Assembly (NCBI GenBank): GCA_028753945.1
Contig: JAPNXP010000009.1
Location: 1,302,001-1,366,000 of the forward strand
Length of the DNA stretch: 64,000 nt
Direction of reading: 5' to 3'
From: Hexactinellida sp. DTS-2022
Lineage: Eukaryota > Porifera > Hexactinellida
Part shown: positions 1 through 9,826 of the stretch, piece after piece
How positions within the stretch are numbered: the first letter of the stretch is position 1
Layout: each line of letters begins with the position of its first letter
Program-made: the position numbers and the translations under genes
Notes under the pieces: generated by a model
The model's database searches: none
Told to the model about the DNA's origin: nothing
Seen by the model: the letters and a program-made list of their open reading frames with translations, nothing else

Positions 1-332
1 CAGCGACACTCCATTTCTACAAGCATGTTGTAGCATTCTAATTTGGCTTTTGTTTCCTCTAGTTCTTCTACTTCTTTTCTTAGAGAGTGATACTCGTGCA
101 TTAATTGATTTTTCTGATCAACTAAATAGTACATGGATTCTTTGACTTTTCTTCTACTGTCTTTGCCATATTGTTGTCGTTTCATTTTCCGCCTCATTGA
201 CTTTAACTCTTTTACGTAACTTGAAGACATGTTCGAGGTTTCGATTCTCTTGTTCAGCTCTTTAATATCCAAATTCTTTATTTCTTCGTCCGTGAACATA
301 TAATCGTACTCATAATCGTATTTGTGTGCCAT
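1..332 (-). CDS. Divergent Maf-type bZIP transcription factor, 5' part (runs off the window edge)
   Basis: Reading the minus strand from an ATG at 332 gives an open frame of 110 codons that leaves the window. The order of blocks is that of small Maf proteins: a short acidic, tyrosine-rich N-terminus, an extended homology region (FTDEEIKNLDIKELNKRI, compare Maf DDELVSMSVRELN), a basic region (LKSMRRKMKRQQYGKDSRRK), then a heptad-like leucine zipper rich in E, K and L. Known for the family: Mafs dimerise through the zipper and bind MARE/ARE DNA in the nucleus, often with CNC partners. Odd: the bZIP DNA-contact signature (N-x-x-Y/A-A-x-x-C-R) is largely replaced; the Asn position is Arg, the second Ala is Lys and the Cys is Ser, with only Tyr and Arg kept. 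The family call is inference from the aligned blocks. No intron is seen in this part. Confidence 0.65.
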   Translation of the reverse strand, partial: MAHKYDYEYDYMFTDEEIKNLDIKELNKRIETSNMSSSYVKELKSMRRKMKRQQYGKDSRRKVKESMYYLVDQKNQLMHEYHSLRKEVEELEETKAKLECYNMLVEMECR

Positions 333-764
333 CTTATTTGATTTTAATTTATGTGTTTAAATTCTTTTTGGAAAGAATATACTGTTATTACCCTGAATTC
401 TAGCCTTTTATACTTGCTGAACTGCTACACATATGTTTCGATATATTTATAATTTATACAAACTGGCCTGTAGCATTTTTATTATCGCTTGATGTAATAT
501 ACGTTACAATGGTTAACAAATTTACGAGGTTTAGAGCATCATGCTTATGTGTTGTTCCTTTCTCTAAAACACCTACATTTGCTCCAATGAACCACCCTCT
601 ATTGCAGTATTGTAAGTAAGTATTCGTAAGATTATGTATGTAGCTTTCTACATACGAATACGCTTTCTAATTTGTTGTTAATTTGAGCAGAGCAATATAT
701 CCTGTTTAACGAGATGCATTACTGATTTACGTTATATCAGAGAAATAAAAGATTAAAAAACTTG

Positions 765-915
765 TATGTAGACCGTCTATCTCTTAACCCAGTTTTTTAC
801 TTAATTACTATTAACCATAGACGGCAGGGGCTTTTGGTCTACAGAATTTATAGATGGTCTACACATTTTTGCTTATTTTGTATAGGCTTTTATAGACCAT
901 CTACAAATAAGGAAG
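765..915. repeat. Dispersed ~140-bp repeat, copy 1 (AGACCGTCTA words)
   Basis: This stretch shares most of its sequence with 23503-23640, including the blocks GGCAGGGGC, TTTGGTCTACAGA and GGTCTACA. It contains several direct and inverted copies of a TAGACNGTCTA-like word, which gives it a partly self-complementary, MITE-like look. An open frame across it (to 1052) begins at a non-ATG codon and is not a gene. Confidence 0.6.
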
Positions 916-1381
916 CTCCTAATACAATTGTATGTGATTTATCTATTTTTGATGAGATATTGAGATATCTTAGCATTTATTATTGGTTCTTGATCTCAGT
1001 AATAGCGCTTTATCTTATAACTATTGTTCAGTTAGCTTCATCTCTGGGATAATAGGGGTGAAGTGCATCCTCATTTCCAAATTACTTTAATTAATTCGGA
1101 TGGGAATGATATTTGATGTTCTCAATTCACGCAAGGTATCAAATGTAAATATACTATTCCACTTATTGCAATTATTTTATGTCTTATAATCAGTTAATAC
1201 ACTTAATTAAGCTGTGAAATTAGTTGATTTGAAATTTTCAAGCAAGAAGTCAAAATATTTTGTACTGTAGTCGGTCCACTATATACCACACTCCTAATTA
1301 AATATAATTATCCAAATTAACCAAATAAAATACAAAAAAAATTTCCTGAGGAAAAAACTGTTAGTTTTTCATACAGTAGAT

Positions 1382-1789
1382 CAGGGGTGGCCAAATGCGG
1401 TCCGCGATACACCTCAGTGTGGCCCGCAGAGCCTCAAAATGAGAATGAGTAATATGTACAGTGGAACTTCAGAATTACAACCATATTGCTAATAGCATCC
1501 TATTCTTGTAGGATTTCAAATTTTGAAGAATAATAAATAATACTAATGACAAATAGTAACAATCTAGATCCAATAGTATAAATTTATACTATTGGATCTA
1601 TTTGTCATATAAGTACGTAATATTATTTGTAATTATTCAAAATTTGAAATCCTACAATGAATAGGATGTTATTAGCAATATGTTCGTAATACTGAGTATA
1701 AAACAAGGGGCACTTGGATAAGTGAGGCCCGCCGAGTTCTTCAAATACCTAAATGTGGCCCGCAGGGTGCAAAAGGTTGGCCACCCCTG
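1382..1789. mobile_element. hAT-type non-autonomous element (MITE) with near-perfect 8-bp target duplication
   Basis: The ends are CAGGGGTGGCCAA and its inverse TTGGCCACCCCTG, the classic hAT terminal repeat. The flanking octamers CAGTAGAT (1374-1381) and CATTAGAT (1790-1797) differ at one base and look like the 8-bp target duplication expected for hAT elements. Subterminal GTGGCCCGCAG occurs at both ends. There is no transposase. The centre (about 1463-1695) is a separate large palindrome, probably a second element inserted inside the first. Confidence 0.85.
1463..1695. repeat. Large foldback nested inside the hAT element
   Basis: The two halves are inverse complements over about 100 bases. 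CATATTGCTAATA with GGATTTCAAATTTTGAA on the left pairs with the inverse of TTCAAAATTTGAAATCC and TATTAGCAATATG on the right, around a central palindrome AGTATAAATTTATACT. The outer ends carry a decayed CAGTGGAACTTC word like the TA-flanked elements elsewhere in the window, so this is probably a nested Tc1/mariner/pogo-type MITE. Confidence 0.65.
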
Positions 1790-2261
1790 CATTAGATTAA
1801 TGCCTCCCAATAATAATGACAAGCAATACGTTTACTGAATAAGCAAAATCTATAATAATTAGAATCAAATTAAATTTGCATCGTGCCTAATATGAATCAC
1901 ATTCTCCAAATTCTGTATACTAACTTGTCTTTTCCAAAGCAATAAATTATGTGTTTGCATATTGTCCAGGTTGATCCCTTCATATGATTAAATTCACCAA
2001 GTATGATGCCTCTTAGTAAGCACCTTCACTTAATACGCATCAAGAAAGCTAATATTTACTGATCTTGATTAAACCTATTCACGATTTCTGAGGTTTATAA
2101 TCTAACATAAGTTACATAACTAATGAATAATTCATATCTGAATAATTATCAAATATTTATCAACAGTAGATTCCCTAAAAAGCAAGATTTACATATACAT
2201 TAAAACAATATAGTTATCCAAAATTCAAATATTCACTTTTGTTGTTGCATTGTTTAATCAT

Positions 2262-3944
2262 CTATTCTGAGTATAGTATCTGTGGTATTAGTTTTAGAGG
2301 ACGTCTCTTTTGAATATTCCTTGCTATTTCTTGAAAGAATTCGAGTTCTTCTAGTTTACTTGCTGTTGATTCAAGACTGTCTATCTCAATAACATACTCG
2401 TTACATGCAATGCCTCTGATACCTACAAAATCACTGATTGTATTTATGTAGAGGAACAATATTTCCAAATTCCATTGGTAGTTTACACTAACGGCAGATG
2501 CGCGTCTGTTAGTACTTGCGTAGGTTTCATTTGGGTTAGCGTCACATAGAGTGTAACATTGTTTGAAAATGAGTGGAATTGTAGGTCCAGTTATTTCAAA
2601 CACAATAATACCTAATTGTTCTGTAATGCCTAGATCTTTTATTGACCATTTATAGACAGGGAGTTTGCTGTAGAGTTCTTCAGTCAAAATATTGTACTTC
2701 TGTCCTATAAGGGGGAATGCTCTGTTGTTGGGATGAAGGAGATTTCTGGAGCCTGGCACATTCAAATTGAGACACATTTTTAGGTCACTACTCGGCATTA
2801 CTGAAGGAATGTATAGAAAACTATTTCCTGTTATTTTGCATAATTCCCTTAGTTTCTTATCCAACTCTTGCAACTGGGCTGACACATGCATATTTAGCTG
2901 GAATGCTTTCCTCCCTGCGAACATAATTACTAACGCTACGACTGGGCTCGTGTGCACTGTGCAGGCAACTTCTTGGGACAGCTCTATCACACAATCTAGT
3001 TTTAGCTTGTCAGTATCCACTGTCTTTTCGGATGTGAGGTGGCAGCAACTGTGGAAGAGTTTCAACTGTTTGGGTGATATGAGTGACAATTTATGACAGA
3101 TCATCCATTCTAGCTCTTTCACTAAAATTCTTCTCTTTACCCGCAGTGAGATCAGCTGACTCTCTCCATTGCGCTCTGGCCAGGCGTGCACATTTAAATC
3201 TAAATAGCCACTTGAATCGAGTGAGTGGAATAAACTGTGTGGGAGATTGAAGATGGGTATAATGTCAAGGTTTAGGAGGATTGTTTGTTCGCATAGGAAA
3301 ACAAGTGTTCGCGGTTGTTCCAGTAGATTTTCCCTTCCCTCCGCTGTATGTACGGATTGTAGTCTACTATCATAGGCGAACTCGAGACACCTGAAAACAA
3401 TAATATCATTTAAATTATCGTACTGGCATTGATAAATAAGTAAATCCGAGTACACGCTGTTAACAGTGAATATTACATAATTACCAAGGTTTCAAATCGT
3501 TAAATAGCCACCGCCCTAATTCCCTAAATTATTAGAAAACGATGTCTCATCAATTTTCTAACTATTGACTATCTATCTGCTCTACCTTAGTTTGAAATCT
3601 TTGTTGCATAATAATGGATCATAATGTTGAGGTTTGCTTTCTCCTCCCAAGTGTATTTCCATGGTGTTGTTCTTGAACACTTCAAATTGAACTTCTCTCC
3701 CTGCTAGGCTACCGAAGTACGGAATAACTGTCACACAAACATGGTCACCTGGTGGGAAATAATTTATTGCAACTTTGGCAAAAGAGCGGATATCATCAGT
3801 TGGCTCAGTTGTAGTTTGTTTCCAACTTTCACTCAGAACTTCTTGTGCCTGATCTTCAACCAGATGTGAGCGAAGCATATTTGAACACTGTGTGAATACC
3901 CTGCAGTGAACTATATCTGATGAATTAGACAAGTTATTTCCCAT
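2262..3944 (-). CDS. Unrecognised two-exon protein with N-myristoylation motif
   Basis: Exon 1 is 3944-3586, starting at ATG. It ends in a good donor (CTAAG|GTAGAG). Exon 2 is 3390-2262, preceded by a pyrimidine-rich acceptor (TTGTTTTCAG|GTGTC). The join is in frame (phase 2) and gives 495 residues. I do not recognise the protein. The N-terminus MGNNLSN fits the N-myristoylation pattern (Gly2, small residue at 6), suggesting membrane attachment. There is no signal peptide or transmembrane helix. Two stretches (ESQLISLRVKRRILVKELEW and ALVIMFAGRKAFQLNMHV, each followed by a helix-like segment) have the beta-hairpin-then-helix rhythm of ubiquitin-like folds, but this is only an impression. The C-terminus is basic (IQKRRPLKLIP). 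It is probably a real gene, because the splice sites agree and the frame is long in AT-rich surroundings. Confidence 0.7.
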
Positions 3945-4927
3945 AACCTAAATGAAGTATCGATATTAGTGGTAATCTAGTACATACCTAACAAACCAAA
4001 AAGTGATCCTAAAAGGTCGCAATACTTGTATGCTATTGAGCAACTATGATTAATATAATTTGCTATTCAAACACTCCGCCAGGTATCCAAAATTTGTCAA
4101 TTGTTAACGTTGGAGATTTACTCAGCATTATAATATTGCTCGCAAGTACATATTTAATTTATTTTCAGACTAACCTTGTATTGTATAACACTCTTTTCTA
4201 AATTTTCCTCTAGAAGAATATTAGTCAAAATTTCATTTATATGATAAATTAAATATTAAATTTCAAATTGACGTTTATTTCTTTTATATACTAGTCAGTC
4301 AATTATCTATTGAATTCCTACATATTTATTTCAAGCCATAAAGGTGAATAAGAGCAAAAAATCCCACTACGTTTATTTGTTCTCTTTGTGGCTAATTGTT
4401 TGCAGACGATGGCCTCGGTTTCCTTGCGAAAACTTAGATGGTTTATTGTAGTTCCTAAATTGGTGACAATTTTACTTTGACTGAATACTTTAAATTGCTC
4501 GAATAGACCAGGATTCTTTTACAGTTTCCACAATTTCTGTCAGTGATAGGTATTCCATTAATTTTATTTACCAAATTCCAATCTCACTACATCTTACTTA
4601 GATAACCCCTGCTAAATATCTCAGATAATTTCATTCTATGACTTGCTAATGAGATTATAACTACTAAGTCTGTTTTGCTCATCAGCTGTATGTATAGTTA
4701 CCTTCTGAATATCGCCGAATGTATTAATTATGAATATATATACCATCTGGTTTGATTGATTATCGATTAATTTAATCATAAATCATTATTAAAATAGTTT
4801 CCAATATAAAGCATTCAATGATTCATATGCGTATTCATAATTAATATGGTCATACAATTACGTAATTCATTAAATCTTATTAATTAGCTCGATTAATTGT
4901 ATTTAAAGACTTAGTCTCTCTATTGCC
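3945..4927. other. Intergenic, AT-rich; no gene seen
   Basis: About 1 kb between the divergent unrecognised gene and the lipase gene. It is AT-rich with stops in all frames. It should hold both promoters. No repeat or RNA gene was recognised. Confidence 0.6.
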
Positions 4928-6145
4928 ATGTCTCAGCTTTTAACTCTTTCCTTTCTTTCACTTGTGTGCTCTCTCTCGTATGCCTCCAATGGAGTGCTAT
5001 CTCCAATCGTGCTTATACCTGGCCTTGCTGGCTCTCAACTAGAGGCGAAGTTGAGTAAAGAGAGCTCACCTCACTACTTTTGTTATAAACACCTAAATTG
5101 GTTCACGATATGGATTAACGTTGAGGAGTTTTGGCCCTATATCGTTGACTGCTTTGCTGAGAATATGATGCTGTCTTACGATGCTTCCACTGGCCAATTT
5201 TCGAATGCATCACACATAGAGATACGAGCCCCTGGATTCGGTAATACATCAACAATTGAGTATTTAGATACAGATGAAATAATTGGTAAATACTTTTGGG
5301 AATTATTGGAAACTCTGACTAAGACAGGCTATGTGAGAGGTGTTAGCATTCGTGGCGCTCCGTATGACTGGCGCCTCGCTCCCGACTCTCTAAGTCGTCT
5401 TGGCTACTTTACAAAACTTGGGAATCTGATTGAAGAAACGTACACTACAAATGCAAACACTCCTGTAACATTAATTTGCCATAGTCTGGGGTGCCCTACA
5501 GTTCTGTACTTTCTGAACTCACACGTCTCTGACACTTGGAAGAAGCAATACATTAACCACCTGGTTACGTTAGCAGGGGCTTGGGCTGGCTCAGTGCTGA
5601 CTATAAGGTCGATGATTTCTGGCTCTAACTTCATGATTCCAACGATTGATCCTCTCAGCCTGAGAGAGTCCGAGAGGACAATGGCTTCGAATTATTTCCT
5701 CCTTCCATCGCAAGAAGTGTTTGACCAGAATGCTACAGTTGTGAGAGTAGGCGGCTACGACTATACCCTCTCTAACCTGGGCCAGCTATTCCAGCACCTG
5801 GAAATACCAAATGCACTGTCAATATGGAGCCAAGTTAAACACCTGAACAAAGGATTTTCTCACCCTGGAGTACCTGTTTACTGCATTTACGGAGACTCCG
5901 TAGCTACTGGGGAAAAGTTGGTCTATTCAGAAAGCGGTTTTCCGGACAAAGCACCCACCTTGGTCACTGGCCCAGGTGATGGGAGCGTTAACCTTGTTAG
6001 CTTAGAAGTTTGCCTCAAGTGGAGACACTCTCCAGTAGGATTCCAGCACTTAGTGATTGGTGGGAAACAAGGAGAACACGTTGCTATTATCAATTCACCG
6101 CAAGTTATAAACTCAATTTTAGCAGTCGTAAAGGTACATAAATGA
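4928..6145 (+). CDS. PLA2G15: Lysosomal phospholipase A2 / LCAT-like acyltransferase
   Basis: A single exon of 405 residues, near the human length of about 412. An N-terminal hydrophobic signal peptide (residues 1-18) directs it to the secretory or lysosomal route. The family signatures are in order: PIVLIPGLAGSQLEAKL, YDWRLAP, the nucleophile elbow ICHSLGC (Ser186), GPGDGSVN (Asp351) and GEHVAI (His384), which complete an alpha/beta-hydrolase triad. The lid-region cysteine pair and NYT/NAT-type glycosylation sites are also present. Known role: group XV phospholipase A2 removes acyl chains from phospholipids in acidic compartments and can transacylate ceramide. The elbow reads HSLGC rather than the usual HSMGN. 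PLA2G15 fits better than plasma LCAT because of the overall alignment and the ending after the His motif. Confidence 0.92.
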   Translation: MSQLLTLSFLSLVCSLSYASNGVLSPIVLIPGLAGSQLEAKLSKESSPHYFCYKHLNWFTIWINVEEFWPYIVDCFAENMMLSYDASTGQFSNASHIEIRAPGFGNTSTIEYLDTDEIIGKYFWELLETLTKTGYVRGVSIRGAPYDWRLAPDSLSRLGYFTKLGNLIEETYTTNANTPVTLICHSLGCPTVLYFLNSHVSDTWKKQYINHLVTLAGAWAGSVLTIRSMISGSNFMIPTIDPLSLRESERTMASNYFLLPSQEVFDQNATVVRVGGYDYTLSNLGQLFQHLEIPNALSIWSQVKHLNKGFSHPGVPVYCIYGDSVATGEKLVYSESGFPDKAPTLVTGPGDGSVNLVSLEVCLKWRHSPVGFQHLVIGGKQGEHVAIINSPQVINSILAVVKVHK

Positions 6146-6416
6146 TTGGTAGTCATATACGTATTCAATGTTTCAATTCAAACTCACTTACATTCATTGT
6201 ATTTAACATTATTGTTGAGTTCAAATAACATCTGTATGTCAAAGTTGTGGTATTACTAATACTAAACTGTTATCTAAGCAGTAAATAATGCAAACAGCCA
6301 AATCTTATGGCTAACAAGTAATTAATTCGAGAACTTGTTGATGGTTTAATTCTAGACTGATAATGAATTTGCTATCCTAATTTGTATACGAATCAGTAGT
6401 AGACCAATTAGTTGAG

Positions 6417-7946
6417 ATGAGTAGCAAACAGATCACTCAGTTATTCGACCATTACCAAAAGGCGCGTACGAATTTCGTTCACTCGGTGTCCGACCTAGCG
6501 TCCCGGCCTCAGAACATCGAGGTGCTACAGACCATGGGCGTGATGCAGCTGCTGCGGCCTCTCCTGCTGGACGTGGTCCCGGTCGTGCAACAAACCGCAG
6601 CGCTGGCTCTGGGCAAGATAGCTAACCACAACGAGGAGCTGGCTAAGCTCGTGGTGGACGGAGAGATCCTCCCGCAGCTGGTCTACTCGCTGGCGGAGCA
6701 GAACAGGTTCTACAAGAAGGCGGCTGCCTTTGTGCTGCGAGCAGTGGCCAAGCACTCGCCCGAGCTGTCCCAGAAAGTGGTCGAGTGCGGGGCCCTGGAC
6801 GCTCTGGTTATTTGTCTCGAGGACTTCGACCCCGGCGTGAAGGAGGCGGCTGCTTGGGCTCTCGGGTACATCGCGGGACACGACGCAGAGCTCGCTCAGT
6901 CGGTGGTGGACAGCGGGGCGGTCCCTCTCCTGGTGCTGTGTCTGCAAGAGCCGGAGATCTCTCTGAAGCGCATTTCCGCCTCCTCTCTCTCCGACGTGGC
7001 TAAGCACACTCAGGAGCTGGCACAAACGGTGGCCGACTCGGGGGCGATCGGACACCTGACTCACCTCATCTCTAACCCGGACGCGAGGCTACGGAGACAG
7101 CTGTTCTCCGCGCTCTCGCAAATAGCGAAGCACTCGATTGAGTTGGCAGAGATGGTCGTGGAGGCCGAGGTGTTCCCTATCGTGCTCAACTATCTCAAGG
7201 ACCCTGACGAGTACGTCAAGAAGAACACAGCTACACTCATTCGCGAAATCGCGAAACACACCCCGGAGCTGGCTCAGCTGATCGTGAACACGGGTGGGGT
7301 GGCGGCAGTGGTGGACTTCATCGGGGAGTCAGCTGGCAGCATCCGACTGCCCGGGATCATGATGCTGGGGTACATCGCCGCCCACTCCGAGACCCTCTCG
7401 ATGGCAGTCATCATGTCCAAGGGCGTGGTCCAACTGGGGTCCGTCCTGACCGGGGAGACGGAGGGACACATCCTGAGCGCGGCCGCGTGGGCCGTGGGGC
7501 AGATCGGGAGACACTCCTCCGAACACGCGCGACACATCGCAGTGGCGAACATATTCCCGGTTCTGCTGGAGCTGCACATTTCGCCCGACAGCTCAGAGGA
7601 CCTCAAGAAGAAGTGCAAGAAGGCCCTAAAGAACGTCCTCAGCAAGTGCGTGTACCTCCCCTCGCTGGAGCCCCTCCTCATAAACGCGCCGCCCAGCATC
7701 CTCAAGCACGTGATAGGACAGTTCTCCAAGGTCCTGCCCCACGACCCCAAGGCAAGGCGTCTCTTCGTGACGTCAGGCGGCCTCAAGAAGGTGCAGGAAA
7801 TCAAAGCTGAGCCCGGCTCCCTCCTGCAGGAGTACATGAATACAATCAACACCTGTTTTCCGGAGGAAATAGTCCGCTACTACTCGCCCGGGTACTCAGA
7901 GACCCTGCTGGACCGCGTGGAGAATTTCCAGCCCGTGGTGAACTGA
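6417..7946 (+). CDS. SPAG6: SPAG6 / PF16, axonemal central-pair armadillo protein
   Basis: A single exon of 509 residues, the same length as vertebrate SPAG6 and collinear with it throughout. Markers are QYVYQKART-type N-terminus (LFDHYQKARTNFV), RPQNIEVLQ, LAEQNRFYKKAAAFVLRAV, GGVAAVVDFIG and the C-terminal KARRLFVTSGGLKKVQEIKA and EEIVRYYSPGYSETLL. It is composed of tandem armadillo repeats (about residues 30-440). Known role: it stabilises the C1 microtubule of the central pair and is needed for ciliary and flagellar motility. Its presence shows that the organism has motile 9+2 cilia. The gene ends only 132 bp before ORC2. It is strongly GC-rich relative to its flanks. Confidence 0.97.
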   Translation: MSSKQITQLFDHYQKARTNFVHSVSDLASRPQNIEVLQTMGVMQLLRPLLLDVVPVVQQTAALALGKIANHNEELAKLVVDGEILPQLVYSLAEQNRFYKKAAAFVLRAVAKHSPELSQKVVECGALDALVICLEDFDPGVKEAAAWALGYIAGHDAELAQSVVDSGAVPLLVLCLQEPEISLKRISASSLSDVAKHTQELAQTVADSGAIGHLTHLISNPDARLRRQLFSALSQIAKHSIELAEMVVEAEVFPIVLNYLKDPDEYVKKNTATLIREIAKHTPELAQLIVNTGGVAAVVDFIGESAGSIRLPGIMMLGYIAAHSETLSMAVIMSKGVVQLGSVLTGETEGHILSAAAWAVGQIGRHSSEHARHIAVANIFPVLLELHISPDSSEDLKKKCKKALKNVLSKCVYLPSLEPLLINAPPSILKHVIGQFSKVLPHDPKARRLFVTSGGLKKVQEIKAEPGSLLQEYMNTINTCFPEEIVRYYSPGYSETLLDRVENFQPVVN

Positions 7947-8078
7947 CCACTGTACGCCTAACTACTAACTGCACTATCTCTTATCTATTCAATTGTATCA
8001 CCTATCCACATTATAGTATACTCTAACTTTGCTACATTTATTTCTATTACTTTTTTATAATTATCGATAGTATATCGG

Positions 8079-9629
8079 ATGTCACAGCCCAATCTGGAGA
8101 TGAGCAGCTGCTGTGGCCACTTCGTGTACTCAGCTGTTCCTGTGTACCGACAGGCCGCCAGACACCGGATATTGGACCAGGTACCCTTAGTGCGTAGTAA
8201 ATCGGGGAATTTAGGTAATATTTGTGATAAGATTATCAACGATCTAAACGTATCGCCCCCCTCCCGCCCCCGTGGCTCCCAGACGATACTCACATCCCCC
8301 GTCCACCCCTCTGTTTTCTCGTCGCCTCGAAGTCCGCAGTTGTTTGTGGATAAACTCGACTTTAGCGTCCCACCGGCACCCCAATCACCTAGTTACGCAC
8401 AAAGGAATGTTCCTTCTACTTCCGATCGCAGCAAGTCTCCTGTTAAGACCATGCGGCCTCCTGGAAAGCTCACCCAAAATAAGAGGATTTCTAAGCACTC
8501 ACGCCCTTCTAAAAAGCCCGCCAAAGTCCCCAAGAAGAAACCGGAAGTGAAAATGGACTCTGACTCCTCTCCGGACTCGGCTTCTGATTTCGAAACAAAA
8601 CTGGACGCCTACTTCAACTCTAGCTCCAAGCGCTGTGCTACATCCGACCACACCCTGGCGGACATGTCCCGTCCCAAGCTGACCCACCAGGAGGTGCACA
8701 GGGTCCTCTCGTCAGCCCGCTCGTCCCCGCTCCAACAGCTGAGAGAACAGCTGCTCGCCTCGCACAAGCTCAAGTTCCAGTCTTGGAGCGAAATGCTAGC
8801 TCTGGGAATGAACGTTATTGTGTACGGCCTCGGGTCTAAGCGCGAACTCATCGACACATTCCGCAGAGAGCACCTGTCGGAATCCTGTCACCTCGTCATC
8901 AACGGGTTCTTCCCGACCCTGTCCCTCAAGAGCATCCTAACGCAGATATCCAGTGACGTAATCGGATCCAAGGCGACCTGGAGGTCAATCTCAGAGCAGC
9001 AGAGCTTTATCGTTAACCAGTTCCACTCAGACAATCAGCTGCCAGACCTCTACTTGCTGGTTCACAACATTTGCGGCATCGGCCTTCAAACCAGCCAGGC
9101 GCAGCTCACTCTCAGTCAGCTGGCCACTTGTAAGCGCATCCACTTCATAGCCTCTGTTGACCTTATAAAGGGGCCGCTTCTGTGGGACCAGGGGGCCCTG
9201 TCTAGGTTCAAATGGGTGTGGCAGCATTGCCCCACTTACGCGGCCTACACGGATGAGACTTCCTACGAGAACTCATTCTATGTCCAACAAACCGGATCTG
9301 TTGCCCTGAGCGCGTTGGTGCATGTGATGGCTAGTCTGACGCCTAACGCGCGCAGCATATTCAAGCTGCTGACGCAACAGCAGAGCCCGGAGGCGGGGCA
9401 AGCTGCGAAGCGGTACGCCGCCTCTGGGGTCCCCTTCTACGACCTCTACGCCATGTGCAGGGCCAACTTCCTCGTGAGCAGCGAGCAGGCTCTGAGAGCT
9501 CAGCTGACCGAGTTCAGAGACCACAAACTGGTCAAGAGCAGGAGAGGCGGCGACGGGGTGGAGTACCTCAGGGTGGTAGTGGACCCCTCTACGCTGAAGA
9601 TATACTTTGAGGAACATTCTGAACTTTAG
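8079..9629 (+). CDS. ORC2: Origin recognition complex subunit 2
   Basis: A single exon of 516 residues. The N-terminal ~200 residues are Ser/Pro/Lys-rich and disordered-looking, with SP/TP sites and Lys-rich tracts, as usual for ORC2. From about residue 235 the conserved core follows: LALGMNVIVYGLGSKRELI, HLVINGFFPTLSLKSIL, HFIASVDLIKGPLLWD, YTDETSYENSF and SLTPNARSIFKLL, then a winged-helix end with RAQLTEFRDHKLVKSRRGGDG. The AAA-like fold lacks a Walker A lysine, as expected for ORC2. Known role: it is part of the nuclear ORC that marks replication origins and loads MCM. The start is the first ATG after an AT-rich leader. Confidence 0.96.
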   Translation: MSQPNLEMSSCCGHFVYSAVPVYRQAARHRILDQVPLVRSKSGNLGNICDKIINDLNVSPPSRPRGSQTILTSPVHPSVFSSPRSPQLFVDKLDFSVPPAPQSPSYAQRNVPSTSDRSKSPVKTMRPPGKLTQNKRISKHSRPSKKPAKVPKKKPEVKMDSDSSPDSASDFETKLDAYFNSSSKRCATSDHTLADMSRPKLTHQEVHRVLSSARSSPLQQLREQLLASHKLKFQSWSEMLALGMNVIVYGLGSKRELIDTFRREHLSESCHLVINGFFPTLSLKSILTQISSDVIGSKATWRSISEQQSFIVNQFHSDNQLPDLYLLVHNICGIGLQTSQAQLTLSQLATCKRIHFIASVDLIKGPLLWDQGALSRFKWVWQHCPTYAAYTDETSYENSFYVQQTGSVALSALVHVMASLTPNARSIFKLLTQQQSPEAGQAAKRYAASGVPFYDLYAMCRANFLVSSEQALRAQLTEFRDHKLVKSRRGGDGVEYLRVVVDPSTLKIYFEEHSEL

Positions 9630-9826
9630 GCTTGTAAATATTGCACCATAATGTGAAGAGATATTATTACTTATTATGAATATTTCATTTTTGAGTTGAA
9701 GAGACATGCATTTAATGTGTTTATTTGATTAGTTCGCTTCAAAAGATTTATTTTTAAATCTTAAGACGCTATTATTATTTAGCAATATATTGCTAATAAT
9801 CAGCGCTTATCAGCCTCAGCTAATGA

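Noticed and set aside
762..1052. 96-codon frame as a small gene
   Set aside because: It starts at TTG, not ATG, and lies largely over a dispersed repeat also found at 23503.
6417..9629. Bacterial contamination or processed retrocopies as the reason for single-exon GC-rich genes
   Set aside because: The proteins are typical animal ones, full length and intact; neighbours have spliceosomal introns; no poly-A tails or target duplications flank the genes.
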